A stretch of 51,957 bases of DNA from Nitrosomonadales bacterium (GTDB lineage: Bacteria; Pseudomonadota; Gammaproteobacteria; Burkholderiales; Methylophilaceae): contig JAOMCC010000004.1 in assembly GCA_028344855.1 (NCBI GenBank), positions 1 to 51,957 of the forward strand, given 5' to 3'. Positions 35,733 to 44,944 of the stretch are shown in pieces. The notes below the pieces were generated by a model. The model made no database searches and was not told the DNA's origin. It saw only the letters and a list, made by a program, of their open reading frames with translations. Every line of letters starts with the position of its first letter. Position 1 is the stretch's first letter. Position numbers and translations under genes: made by a program.

Positions 35733-36458
35733 ATGAGCTATCTTGAAAAAAAGGTTTTAGAAGAAATTCAATTTTATGTAACTACTAAGTATGCTTGTGG
35801 TTACCTCACTGGTCAAGAAGCACAATCTATTGTTGCTACTCCTTATAAAAATATCAATAGTGAAAACTTTAATAATCTAATAAATAAAGGATTTAGAAGG
35901 AGTGGGCAATATGTTTATAAACCTAACTGCAAAAGTTGTAGTGCCTGTGTACCTATAAGATTATTAGCTCAAAATTTTACTCCGAGTAAATCTCAAAAAA
36001 GAGTAAGAAAATATTTAAATAAATTAACAGTTAAAGTTTTACCATTAGCTTTTGATGAAGAACATTATGAGTTATATGTTCAATACCAAAATAAAAGGCA
36101 CAGAAATACTAACGAAGATGAAGATGATATTGCTGACTATAATGATTTTTTAATCAAAAGTAATGTTAATTCAAAAATTATTGAGTTCAGATTAGATAAT
36201 GAACTTAAAATAGTATCCATTATTGACTTGGTTAATGACGGTATATCAGCTGTTTACACTTTCTACGATTGTGATAATAATAAATTAAGTCTTGGTACAA
36301 TCTCAATCATTTGGCTTCTTGATTTATGCAAAAGAGAAAATTTAAAATTTCTATATCTTGGTTATTGGATCAACGAAAGCCAAAAAATGAAATACAAAAC
36401 TAACTTCAAACCCTATGAGTTAATGATTGAGGGTATCTGGCAAGAAGCAACTAGTTAA
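35733..36458 (+). CDS. bpt: Aspartate/glutamate leucyltransferase (bacterial protein transferase)
   Basis: A 241-residue aminoacyl-tRNA-protein transferase that adds leucine to N-terminal Asp or Glu of proteins, marking them for ClpS/ClpAP degradation (N-degron pathway). The N-terminus contains CGYLTGQEAQSIVA, PNCKSCSACVPIR carries the cysteine cluster, and KRHRN, VYTFYDCDN, SLGTISIIW and YLGYWINESQKMKYK are Ate1/Bpt C-terminal-domain signatures. It is often mis-annotated as arginyltransferase. First gene of the core plus-strand block, 39 bp before tyrA. Confidence 0.92.
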   Translation: MSYLEKKVLEEIQFYVTTKYACGYLTGQEAQSIVATPYKNINSENFNNLINKGFRRSGQYVYKPNCKSCSACVPIRLLAQNFTPSKSQKRVRKYLNKLTVKVLPLAFDEEHYELYVQYQNKRHRNTNEDEDDIADYNDFLIKSNVNSKIIEFRLDNELKIVSIIDLVNDGISAVYTFYDCDNNKLSLGTISIIWLLDLCKRENLKFLYLGYWINESQKMKYKTNFKPYELMIEGIWQEATS

Positions 36459-36497
36459 ATAGCGTGATACAATTTTCTTTTTATCAAACTTTCACTA

Positions 36498-37361
36498 ATG
36501 AAAAATTTATATATATTTGGCGTAGGACTTATAGGCGGGTCAATTGCTCTTAAAGTACGAGAATTATTTTCATTTGATAAAATAGTTGGTATTGGTAGAG
36601 TTGGTGGTAATTCTTTAGAGGCTTTAGTCGACTCAGGTATTCTTGATTACTCATCGACTAAAGTGGATCAAAATATAAGTCAAGCTGATCTAATTATTAT
36701 TGCTACCCCTGTTTCTCAAACAAAAGATATTCTTCAAGAAATCAAGCCACACTTAAATAAAAATACAATCGTAACTGATGTAGGAAGCACCAAACAGAAT
36801 ATTGTAAATGACGCTAAAATTATCTTAGAAGATAAATTTTCTCAGTTTATCGGCTCTCATCCGATAGCAGGTTCTGAAAAACATGGGCCTTTAGCAGCAA
36901 AAAAAGATTTGTTTGATGAAAAAAATATCATACTTACTCCCACAACTGAAAATGAATCTGAAAATATTGAAGCTTTAACAAATTTCTGGGAATCATTAGG
37001 AGGTATAGTTTCAAAAATGAAAGCAGATGAGCATGATCAAATTTTTTCAACGATCAGTCATTTACCGCATCTCTTGGCTTTTGGATTAGTAAACCTTATA
37101 AATAATAAAGCAAATAAAAAAACTTTATTAAACTATGCTGCCAGTGGATTTAGAGATTTTTCAAGAATTGCTGCAAGTTCACCTGACGTATGGAGAGATA
37201 TATCTACTCAAAATCAAAAATCTATAATTAAGGATTTAAAATTATTTCAAAAAGAAATAACTAAAATCACTAACTTTATTGAGACAAAAGATATAAGAGC
37301 TCTTGAGGAATATTTAAAGTTAGCAAGTAAAACAAGAAAAAACTGGGTAAAAGAAGATTAG
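36498..37361 (+). CDS. tyrA: Prephenate dehydrogenase
   Basis: A 287-residue NAD(P)-dependent enzyme oxidising prephenate to 4-hydroxyphenylpyruvate for tyrosine. LYIFGVGLIGGSIAL is the Rossmann loop; VTDVGSTKQNIV, GSHPIAGSEKHGP (with catalytic His), and HDQIFSTISHLPHLLAFGL are family signatures. No chorismate mutase domain or ACT domain is fused. It is followed without spacing by aroA, forming the usual proteobacterial tyrA-aroA-cmk-rpsA run. Confidence 0.94.
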   Translation: MKNLYIFGVGLIGGSIALKVRELFSFDKIVGIGRVGGNSLEALVDSGILDYSSTKVDQNISQADLIIIATPVSQTKDILQEIKPHLNKNTIVTDVGSTKQNIVNDAKIILEDKFSQFIGSHPIAGSEKHGPLAAKKDLFDEKNIILTPTTENESENIEALTNFWESLGGIVSKMKADEHDQIFSTISHLPHLLAFGLVNLINNKANKKTLLNYAASGFRDFSRIAASSPDVWRDISTQNQKSIIKDLKLFQKEITKITNFIETKDIRALEEYLKLASKTRKNWVKED

Positions 37362-38642
37362 GTGAAACAAAAAAAATTAACAGCGTCTTTAAAAGCAAAT
37401 GGGCGAATTTATTTACCTGGCTCAAAAAGTATTACCAATAGAGTTTTGCTTATGTCAGCATTATCTAATGGTGAAACATTAATACAAAATTATCTTGCTT
37501 CAGACGATACTAAACAGATGCTTAATGCCTTTAAAAAGCTAAATGTTAAATATAAAGTTATAGAAAAAAAACATATATTAATAAATGGCTGTGATCAAAT
37601 TTTTCCAAACAAAAAAACTAAACTTTTTCTAGGTAACGCTGGAACTGCATTTCGACCTCTAACAGCGGTTCTTTCAATGATGTATGGTGAATATAAGCTT
37701 GATGGTGTAAAAAGAATGCACGAGCGCCCTATTAAAGACCTTGTAGATGCTTTAAAACAAATTGGAGCTAAAATTAATTATCTCAATAATCCAGGATTTC
37801 CCCCACTAGAAATATTACCTGCAATTATCAATTGTAGAAAAACTATTAAAATTAAAGGTAATGTTTCAAGTCAATATTTAACTTCACTTTTAATAGCTGC
37901 TCCTCTTTGCAAACAAAATATAAAAATTCAAATTGTTGGGAAACTTATATCAAAACCTTACATTGAAATCACTTTAAATTTATTAAAAAAATTTGGAATA
38001 AAATATATAAATAATAAATGGCAATACTTTACCTTAAAACAATCCTTGACTTATAAAAGCCCAAAAAAAATAAGTATAGAGGGTGATGCTTCATCAGCTT
38101 CTTATTTCTTTGCAGCAGGTGCAGTTGCAGGAACAGTTGAAGTAGTAAATATTAACAAAAAAAGTATTCAAGGTGACCTAGAATTTTTAAATATCATTAA
38201 AAAAATGGGTGCAAGAATTGAATACCTTTCGAATTCGATAAAGGTTTCTAAAAAAAGGAAGCTTAAGGGAATGACAGTTGATTGCTCACATATTCCCGAT
38301 GCTGCAATGACTTTAGCCACTTTGGCCTTGTTTGCTGAAGGCACAACTACCCTTAAATCTATTGGGAGTTGGCGCGTAAAAGAAACAGACAGAATTTCAG
38401 CAATGCAAACTGAGCTAACAAAATTAGGTGCATCAGTAAAAAGCTCTAAAAATTCTTTAACAATTAAACCTCCTAGAATTATAAATAATAATATTACTAT
38501 TGATACGTATGATGATCATAGAATGGCTATGTGTTTTTCTTTAATTTGTTTAACAAACAAAAATATAATTATCAATAACCCTGATTGTACAAATAAAACT
38601 TATCCGAATTTTTTCAAAGATTTTAAGAGTGTTATTGTCTAA
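37362..38642 (+). CDS. aroA: 3-phosphoshikimate 1-carboxyvinyltransferase (EPSP synthase)
   Basis: A 426-residue class I EPSP synthase, sixth step of the shikimate pathway. LPGSKSITNRVLLMSALSNG opens the active site; LGNAGTAFRPLTAVLS, RPIKDLVDAL, GDASSASYFFAAGA and TYDDHRMAMCFSL hold the conserved substrate and catalytic residues. Start is GTG at 37362, directly after the tyrA stop. Length is typical. The GNAGTAxRPLT motif has the class I sequence. Confidence 0.96.
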   Translation: MKQKKLTASLKANGRIYLPGSKSITNRVLLMSALSNGETLIQNYLASDDTKQMLNAFKKLNVKYKVIEKKHILINGCDQIFPNKKTKLFLGNAGTAFRPLTAVLSMMYGEYKLDGVKRMHERPIKDLVDALKQIGAKINYLNNPGFPPLEILPAIINCRKTIKIKGNVSSQYLTSLLIAAPLCKQNIKIQIVGKLISKPYIEITLNLLKKFGIKYINNKWQYFTLKQSLTYKSPKKISIEGDASSASYFFAAGAVAGTVEVVNINKKSIQGDLEFLNIIKKMGARIEYLSNSIKVSKKRKLKGMTVDCSHIPDAAMTLATLALFAEGTTTLKSIGSWRVKETDRISAMQTELTKLGASVKSSKNSLTIKPPRIINNNITIDTYDDHRMAMCFSLICLTNKNIIINNPDCTNKTYPNFFKDFKSVIV

Positions 38643-39351
38643 AAAATCCAATAGAAATAAACAACCTTTTGTCATTGCCATTGATGGACCAGCTGGCTCT
38701 GGAAAAGGCACAGTAGCTAAAAAATTAGCTTCCAAATTAAATTTCCATTATCTTGATTCTGGTGCTATTTATAGAATTATTGCTTATGCAGCTAAGAAAA
38801 AAAATATTAATTCAAAATCAGTCGATGAACTAATAAATTTAGTCAAGTTTTATGCGTGGTCTAATATGGGTAAAAATTCAAAAATTACTTTTTCTGAAAA
38901 TAATGTGCTACTTGATGGCGATAAAATCTCAAATTTTATTAGAACTGAATCAATAGGAAAATTAGCTTCTGAAATTGCCGTTCACGATAAACTCAGAGCT
39001 TCAATTCTACAATATCAAAGAAGTTTTTGTAAGTGGCCAGGTCTTGTTGCGGAAGGGAGAGATATGACTAGCGTTGTTTTTCCTGATGCAAATCTAAAAA
39101 TATACTTAAATGCAAGTGTTGATGAAAGGGTAAAAAGAAGATATAAACAATTGATATCAAAAGGAAATGATGTTAATCTGTCGGACCTTGCCGATGAAAT
39201 TGAAATTCGAGACAGAAGAGACAAGGAAAGAGAGGTATCACCTCTCGTTATAGTTAAAGAAGCTTATGTAATTGAAACTGATAATCTTAATGAAACAAAA
39301 ACAGTTACTAAAATTTTAAGTTTATTTAACAAAAAAATAAATAGGTACTGA
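38629..39351 (+). CDS. cmk: Cytidylate kinase
   Basis: A 240-residue CMP/dCMP kinase. VIAIDGPAGSGKGTVAKKLA is the P-loop, LDSGAIYR the substrate site, VAEGRDMTSVVFPDA the conserved second half and RDRRDKEREVSPL the lid. Start is GTG 38629, giving a 14 bp overlap with aroA; a TTG at 38635 is the alternative. It lies in the classic aroA-cmk-rpsA order. A 75 bp gap then leads to rpsA. Confidence 0.95.
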   Translation: MLLSKKSNRNKQPFVIAIDGPAGSGKGTVAKKLASKLNFHYLDSGAIYRIIAYAAKKKNINSKSVDELINLVKFYAWSNMGKNSKITFSENNVLLDGDKISNFIRTESIGKLASEIAVHDKLRASILQYQRSFCKWPGLVAEGRDMTSVVFPDANLKIYLNASVDERVKRRYKQLISKGNDVNLSDLADEIEIRDRRDKEREVSPLVIVKEAYVIETDNLNETKTVTKILSLFNKKINRY

Positions 39352-39426
39352 TAACCCAAAAATTATCAGAGTAAATTAATTTCCCCATCGCTAGTTGGGA
39401 TTTAAAAAGTTAAGGTTAATAAGTTA

Positions 39427-40959
39427 ATGGCAACCATAGATAGTAGAAAAAATTCTAATCAAGAAAGTTTTGCAACATTATTTGAAGAAAGTATGGCGCT
39501 CAAAGAAATGCGTCAAGGTGAAGTAATTACTGCTGAAGTAATTTCAGTAGAAAGTGACTTTGTTATCGTCAATGCTGGTTTAAAATCAGAGAGTGTAATT
39601 AAAACAGAAGAATTTTTGGACGATAAAGGAACTGTTGAAGTTAAACTAGGTGACCATGTAAAAGTAGCTATTGAAAAAATAGAAGACGGTTATGGTTCAA
39701 CAATCCTATCGAGAGTTAAAGCAAAACAGATGCAAGCATGGATTGATCTAGAGGATGCAATGAATGAAGGTAAGATAGTAAATGGGTTTGTAAGTACTCG
39801 AGTTAAAGGCGGATTAAGAGTCACAGTTAATGGGATAATGGCATTTCTTCCAGGTTCTTTAGTAGATGTAAAGCCTATTAAAGATACCTCTCCATTTGAG
39901 AATAAAGAATGCGAATTAAAAATAATAAAAATAGATCGTAAAAGAAATAATGTTGTTGTTTCTAGAAAAGCTGTTCTTGAAGATCAGCTCGGTACAAATC
40001 TTGAATCAGTTATTGAAACCTTAACAGAAGGTGCCAACGTAAAAGGTATTATAAAAAATATAACAGATTATGGAGCATTTGTAGATTTAGGTGGAATTGA
40101 TGGATTACTTCATATAACAGACCTTGCTTGGAAAAGAATAAAACATCCTTCAGAAATATTAAATGTTGGCGATGAAATTGAAGCTCGTGTTCTTAAATTT
40201 GATAAGGATAAAAACAGAGTATCACTTGGTCTTAAACAACTAGATGACGATCCATGGATAGGACTAAATAAACGCTACCCAGTAAATACTAAGTTATTTG
40301 GCAAAGTTTCAAACCTAACTGATTATGGTGCATTTATAGAAATAGAAACTGGAATTGAAGGATTAGTTCATGTATCAGAAATGGATTGGACGAACAAAAA
40401 TATACATCCATCAAAAGCAGTTCAATTAGGTGATGAAGTAGAAATTATGATTCTTGAAATCGATGAAGATAGAAGAAGGTTATCTTTAGGTATGAAACAA
40501 TGCAAACAAAATCCGTGGGAAGATTTTTCATCAACATACAAAAAAGATGAAAAAATTACGGGGGAAATTAAATCAATAACAGATTTTGGAATATTTATTG
40601 GCTTGGAAGGTGGTATCGATGGCCTAATTCATCTCTCTGACATTTCATGGACAGAGCCGAGCGAAAAAGCAGTAAAAAAATACAAAAAAGGTGATAATGT
40701 TGAGTCAGTAATTATTGCTATCGACGTTGAAAAAGAAAGAATAGCCTTAGGTATTAAACAACTAACACCAGACCCAAACCCTGATGATAAAAAAGAAGAA
40801 ATTAAAAAAGAAATCAAACCAAAAAAAGATACTGAAAAAAACACAAAAGCAAAAACCACAACAAAGAAAAAAAAGGCTGTTGAAGATATAGAAAATGCTG
40901 GAACAACTAACCTAGGAGCCCTTCTGAAAGCTAAGCTTGATGATGGAAAAGATGACTAA
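39427..40959 (+). CDS. rpsA: 30S ribosomal protein S1, five S1 domains plus lysine-rich tail
   Basis: A 510-residue S1 protein, shorter than the usual 550-570. I count five S1 domains, at about 31-98, 116-182, 202-272, 287-358 and 374-445, with [20 protein letters not shown] and [19 protein letters not shown] in the third and fourth. The sixth domain of E. coli S1 is absent; instead a Lys/Glu/Thr-rich disordered tail (about 446-500) precedes the conserved C-terminal [15 protein letters not shown]1 binds mRNA on the 30S subunit. The 75 bp leader has a short hairpin (39381-39400 region) and only a weak AAGG ribosome-binding site, as is common for autoregulated rpsA. Confidence 0.95.
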   Translation: MATIDSRKNSNQESFATLFEESMALKEMRQGEVITAEVISVESDFVIVNAGLKSESVIKTEEFLDDKGTVEVKLGDHVKVAIEKIEDGYGSTILSRVKAKQMQAWIDLEDAMNEGKIVNGFVSTRVKGGLRVTVNGIMAFLPGSLVDVKPIKDTSPFENKECELKIIKIDRKRNNVVVSRKAVLEDQLGTNLESVIETLTEGANVKGIIKNITDYGAFVDLGGIDGLLHITDLAWKRIKHPSEILNVGDEIEARVLKFDKDKNRVSLGLKQLDDDPWIGLNKRYPVNTKLFGKVSNLTDYGAFIEIETGIEGLVHVSEMDWTNKNIHPSKAVQLGDEVEIMILEIDEDRRRLSLGMKQCKQNPWEDFSSTYKKDEKITGEIKSITDFGIFIGLEGGIDGLIHLSDISWTEPSEKAVKKYKKGDNVESVIIAIDVEKERIALGIKQLTPDPNPDDKKEEIKKEIKPKKDTEKNTKAKTTTKKKKAVEDIENAGTTNLGALLKAKLDDGKDD

Positions 40960-41230
40960 ATCGAAACTCATTTCACTATTAGCTGAGCGATTCTCACAAT
41001 TAGTCCATAAGGACGCAGAGCTTTCAGTTAAGTCTATTTTAGATGCAATGAGTCAATCACTAAAAGATAATAAAAGAATTGAAATAAGAGGATTCGGAAG
41101 TTTTAGTTTAAATTACCGCCCTCCTCGTATTGGAAGAAATCCAAAAACAGGAGAAAAAGTTAATGTTCCTGAAAAAAATGTTCCACACTTTAAAGCTGGA
41201 AAAGAATTAAGAGCACGTGTTGATAAATAA
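40952..41230 (+). CDS. ihfB: Integration host factor beta subunit
   Basis: A 92-residue DNA-bending protein. [14 protein letters not shown] opens helix 1; [20 protein letters not shown] leads into the beta arm, whose tip has the conserved Pro in [12 protein letters not shown], and [10 protein letters not shown] is the C-terminal signature. ATG 40952 lies inside the end of rpsA (8 bp overlap), with GGAAAAG as ribosome-binding site; translation is probably coupled to rpsA. Partner IhfA is not in the window. Confidence 0.94.
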   Translation: MTKSKLISLLAERFSQLVHKDAELSVKSILDAMSQSLKDNKRIEIRGFGSFSLNYRPPRIGRNPKTGEKVNVPEKNVPHFKAGKELRARVDK

Positions 41231-41240
41231 TAATAATTAA

Positions 41241-41282
41241 AAAAAAAGTATATTCTTTTAGATTAGGATATGCTTTTTTTTT
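41241..41282 (+). terminator. Probable weak intrinsic terminator after ihfB
   Basis: A 13 bp stem of seven A, GTATAT paired with ATATGC, seven T (one G:T wobble) closes a 14-base loop and ends in a run of T. It follows ihfB by 10 bp. The stem is nearly all A:T, so it may only attenuate transcription into lapB, whose start is 24 bp further on. Confidence 0.5.
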
Positions 41283-41306
41283 AACTAAAAATATAATTTT
41301 ACAAAT

Positions 41307-42497
41307 ATGGTTGAATTCGAATTTTGGTGGTTATTAGTTATACCTTTCTTCTTTGCTCTTGGATGGCTTGCAGCAAGAGTGGATATTAAGCAAATAATCT
41401 CTGAAAGCACTGATTTACCATCAGCTTATTTTAAAGGCCTCCACTATTTAATTACAAATCAATACGAAAAAGCAATAGAAGCTTTCGATGAAGCAATTAA
41501 AATAAATAATAATTCATTAGAATTACATTTTGCCCTAGGGGGATTATTAAGAAGAACAGGCCAAATTGATAGAGCAATCAATCTACATATTGACCTTCTT
41601 GAAAAAAGAGAGTTGACAAAAGAACAACGAGATTCTGTTAAAGCTGAATTAGCTCAGGACTACTTTAAAGCAGGCTTGTATGATCGTTCAGAAGAACTTC
41701 TTAAAGCTTTAAATAAAGATAAATATTATCAATTCTCTTTAAACACTTTGCTTGAAATATATGTAAAAGAAAGAGAATGGGAAAAAGCAATTGAAACAGC
41801 AACTGAACTTGAAAAAATTTCAGGAGTATCATTTAGAGTATCAGTTAGTCACTATTTTTGTGAGATAGCAGTAAATCAAATCTTAGCCAAAAAATATGAA
41901 CAAGCTAAAAAATCGTTAAACAAAGCATTGGAAGAATCAAAAAACTGTACAAGAGCTAACATTCTCTTAGGTGATATATATGCAGAAGAAAAATTATATG
42001 AGGAAGCCATAGTTTATTGGAAAAAAATTGAATTTCAACAACCTGAGTACTTAGGTCTAGTTGCACCAAAAATTATTAATACTTTTCAAACCTTAAATAA
42101 AATTAATGAGGGGCTATCAATCATTGCAAGATTTTTTGATATCTACAAACTCAAAACATTACTAAACGTTTTATATGAAACTGTATTAAAAAATGAAGGG
42201 GCAAATCAAGCAGAAAATATAGCTAGAAATGAATTAATTCAAAGACCAAGTCTTTCAGCATTAGATAAATTATTTCAAGCTCAAGCTATTGGAAAAACAA
42301 ATAAAATTGATAATGTTGAACTAATTCAACAAACTATTAAAAATACTATTGGCGATAGAAGATTTTACTTATGCAATCAGTGTGGATTTAAAGCTCGGCA
42401 GTTTCATTGGCAATGTCCGGCATGTAATGCTTGGGAATCTCTTCCATCAGAACCCGCAGATATAATTCTTGAGACAAATATTGAGACCAAAAAATAA
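41307..42497 (+). CDS. lapB: Lipopolysaccharide assembly protein B (LapB/YciM)
   Basis: A 396-residue inner-membrane protein controlling LPS synthesis through FtsH-dependent turnover of LpxC. WWLLVIPFFFALGWLAARVD (8-27) is the single N-terminal membrane anchor with the LAAR end typical of the family. TPR repeats fill the centre (YEKAIEAFDEAIKINNNSLE, GQIDRAINLH, and others). The C-terminus has the rubredoxin-like zinc module CNQCGF...CPACNAWES. Its usual partner lapA is missing from the 76 bp gap upstream. Its stop overlaps the pyrF start by one base. Confidence 0.92.
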   Translation: MVEFEFWWLLVIPFFFALGWLAARVDIKQIISESTDLPSAYFKGLHYLITNQYEKAIEAFDEAIKINNNSLELHFALGGLLRRTGQIDRAINLHIDLLEKRELTKEQRDSVKAELAQDYFKAGLYDRSEELLKALNKDKYYQFSLNTLLEIYVKEREWEKAIETATELEKISGVSFRVSVSHYFCEIAVNQILAKKYEQAKKSLNKALEESKNCTRANILLGDIYAEEKLYEEAIVYWKKIEFQQPEYLGLVAPKIINTFQTLNKINEGLSIIARFFDIYKLKTLLNVLYETVLKNEGANQAENIARNELIQRPSLSALDKLFQAQAIGKTNKIDNVELIQQTIKNTIGDRRFYLCNQCGFKARQFHWQCPACNAWESLPSEPADIILETNIETKK

Positions 42498-43192
42498 TGG
42501 TTTACAATCCAAAATTATTTATCGCCATTGACCATAGTGAAGAAAAAATAGCTAAAGATCTTATACAAAGACTTCCTCCTAAAGCCTGTGGTATAAAAAT
42601 TGGCAAAGAATTATTTACCGCATGTGGTCCAAAAATAGTTGACTGGGTCCACTCAAAAGGATTTAAAGTTTTTTTAGACTTAAAATACCATGACATACCA
42701 AATACTGTTAAAAAGGCATGTTTTGCAGCTGCTAAAATGAATATTTCCATTTTAAATATCCATGCTCTTGGAGGTAAAGACATGATGTTATCAGCAAGAG
42801 AAGGTATTGATAAATCAACAAATAAGCCTTATTTAATTGCTGTCACCATACTAACGAGTATGAATGAAGACACTCTAAAAACTATTGGTTTAAAATCATC
42901 ATTAAAAGAACAAATCAAAAATCTTGCTTTATCGGCAAGTCAAGCTAAGTTAGATGGAATTGTTTGTTCTGCAAAAGATATTTTAAATATAAAAAAAATA
43001 CTTCCTAAAGACTTTTTATATGTAACGCCTGGTATTCGTCCAAAAAATGAAGCAGAAGATGATCAAAAAAGAGTTATGACTCCTTCTGATGCTATAAAAT
43101 GTGGATCAAGCATTTTAGTGGTTGGTCGTCCAATAACGAAAGCAAAAAATCCTGAACTAATAGTTAACCAAATCATTAAAGAAATCTCTTAA
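42497..43192 (+). CDS. pyrF: Orotidine-5'-phosphate decarboxylase
   Basis: A 231-residue TIM-barrel enzyme, last step of UMP synthesis. IAIDHSEEKIAKDL opens the barrel; VFLDLKYHDIPNTV (55-68) is the catalytic Asp-Lys-His-Asp signature, and VTPGIRP and VVGRPITKA bind phosphate. Start ATG at 42497 shares its A with the lapB stop (TAATG). It ends 2 bp from the stop of the convergent metG. Confidence 0.96.
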   Translation: MVYNPKLFIAIDHSEEKIAKDLIQRLPPKACGIKIGKELFTACGPKIVDWVHSKGFKVFLDLKYHDIPNTVKKACFAAAKMNISILNIHALGGKDMMLSAREGIDKSTNKPYLIAVTILTSMNEDTLKTIGLKSSLKEQIKNLALSASQAKLDGIVCSAKDILNIKKILPKDFLYVTPGIRPKNEAEDDQKRVMTPSDAIKCGSSILVVGRPITKAKNPELIVNQIIKEIS

Positions 43193-43194
43193 AT

Positions 43195-44847
43195 TTATTT
43201 ATCTTTAAGCATTTTATCAATATCACTTAAATCTAATCTTTTCATTAAATGTTCATATTTATTAATCATAAGAGATTCTGATTTTACATCATCAAACAAT
43301 TCATAAGGCTGCTCATTGAAAAATATTGATATTTTTAAAGAAAGATCAGGAGTTATTGGAGACATATAAATAATTATTGCTCTAAAGGCATGTAAACAAA
43401 CTGAACAAATATGATGAAGTTCAGAATTATCTACATGCTGAGATTCATCTTTCGCTAAAATCCAAGGCTCTTTTGCTGAAATAAATTCATTTAATTTTTC
43501 AACATGAGACATTAGCAATTTAACTAATTTACTAAATAATCTTTGTTCGTATAAAGAATTAACTTCTTCTTTTAAGTTAACAATTTCATTTAATAAATTA
43601 CTATAATCTTTGTCTAAAAATACTTTTTTTGAAACGAGCTTATTTTTAAAATATTTAACAATAAAACCAGAAGTTCTGCTTGGAATATTAATTAATTTAC
43701 CAACTAAATCACTATTAACCTTTGAAATAAAATCATTAAAATTAAGATCTATATCTTCCATTGAATCATTTAATTTTGAAGAATAATAATATCTCAAAAA
43801 ATCTGTATTTTTGATGCTATCTAAGTAGCTTCTTGCTGTAATAAAAGTACCTCTTGATTTTGACATTTTTTCACCATTTACAGTCAAAAATCCATGAGCA
43901 AATATTTTTGTTGGCTTTCTAAAATTTGAAAATTCTAGTGTTGCAGGCCAAAAAAGAGCATGAAAATATAGAATATCTTTTCCAATAAAATGTATTAATT
44001 CTGATTTCTTCTCATCTTTCCAAAAATCATCAAAAGATAGATTCATTTTTTTAGCGAAATTTTTAAAACTGGCCATGTAACCTATTGGGGCGTCGAGCCA
44101 CACATAGAAATATTTTCCTGGAGCATCAGGAATTTCAAAACCAAAATAAGGGGAATCCCTTGAAATATCCCAATCTGAAAGTCCAGACTTAAACCATTCA
44201 TCAAGTTTATTGCTTGCTTCCTTTTGTAAAGTTCCTGACTTGGTCCATTTTAATAAAAAATCTGAACATTCTGATAATTTAAAAAAATAATGCTTTGTTT
44301 TCTTTTTAATTGGTGATGATCCTGTTAAAACAGAATAAGGATTAATTAAATCAGTAGGATTATAAGTTGATCCACAAACTTCACATGAATCGCCATACTG
44401 ATCTTCCGCATTACACTTTGGACATTTTCCTTTGATAAATCGATCTGGTAAAAACATGTCTTTATCAGAATCATAAAATTGTTCTATTTCTTTTTCTAAG
44501 ATTTTATTATTTTTTACAAGAGCTTTGTATATATCCTCTGATAATTCTTTATTTTCTGATGAATTAGTAGAATAAAAATTATCAAAATTAATCTGAAAAT
44601 CTTTGAAATCTCTTGCGTGCTCTTTATACATGTTTTCAACTAGCTTTTCAGGAGAAATTTTTTCCTTCTCAGCCATTAGCATTATTGGAGTTCCATGAGT
44701 GTCATCAGCACATATATAATATGTGATGTTACCCTGCATTTTTTGAAACCTTACCCAAATATCGGTTTGTATGTATTCTACAAGGTGACCAAGGTGTATA
44801 CTACCATTAGCGTAAGGCAAAGCTGATGTAACAAGAATTTTGCGCAT
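43195..44847 (-). CDS. metG: Methionyl-tRNA synthetase
   Basis: A 550-residue class I synthetase. LPYANGSIHLGHLVEYIQTD contains the HIGH-type HLGH, CPKCN...CEVCGSTYNP the zinc knuckle, and GEKMSKSRGTFI the KMSKS loop. The C-terminal EMAPII-like tRNA-binding and dimerisation domain of the long form (about 680 residues) is missing, so this is the short monomeric form. It is convergent with pyrF and divergent from apbC. Confidence 0.96.
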   Translation of the reverse strand: MRKILVTSALPYANGSIHLGHLVEYIQTDIWVRFQKMQGNITYYICADDTHGTPIMLMAEKEKISPEKLVENMYKEHARDFKDFQINFDNFYSTNSSENKELSEDIYKALVKNNKILEKEIEQFYDSDKDMFLPDRFIKGKCPKCNAEDQYGDSCEVCGSTYNPTDLINPYSVLTGSSPIKKKTKHYFFKLSECSDFLLKWTKSGTLQKEASNKLDEWFKSGLSDWDISRDSPYFGFEIPDAPGKYFYVWLDAPIGYMASFKNFAKKMNLSFDDFWKDEKKSELIHFIGKDILYFHALFWPATLEFSNFRKPTKIFAHGFLTVNGEKMSKSRGTFITARSYLDSIKNTDFLRYYYSSKLNDSMEDIDLNFNDFISKVNSDLVGKLINIPSRTSGFIVKYFKNKLVSKKVFLDKDYSNLLNEIVNLKEEVNSLYEQRLFSKLVKLLMSHVEKLNEFISAKEPWILAKDESQHVDNSELHHICSVCLHAFRAIIIYMSPITPDLSLKISIFFNEQPYELFDDVKSESLMINKYEHLMKRLDLSDIDKMLKDK

Positions 44848-44944
44848 TAGGAACCAAACAATTAGGTAAAATTAAAATAGTATTCTATCAAAATACAACC
44901 TTTAATCACATTAGAAATATTTTAAAATATAAAAAGTTAAAATA

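Noticed and set aside
35733-36458. Arginyl-tRNA-protein transferase
   Set aside because: The bacterial family with this length and cysteine arrangement is Bpt, a leucyltransferase; the arginyltransferase label is a common mis-annotation.
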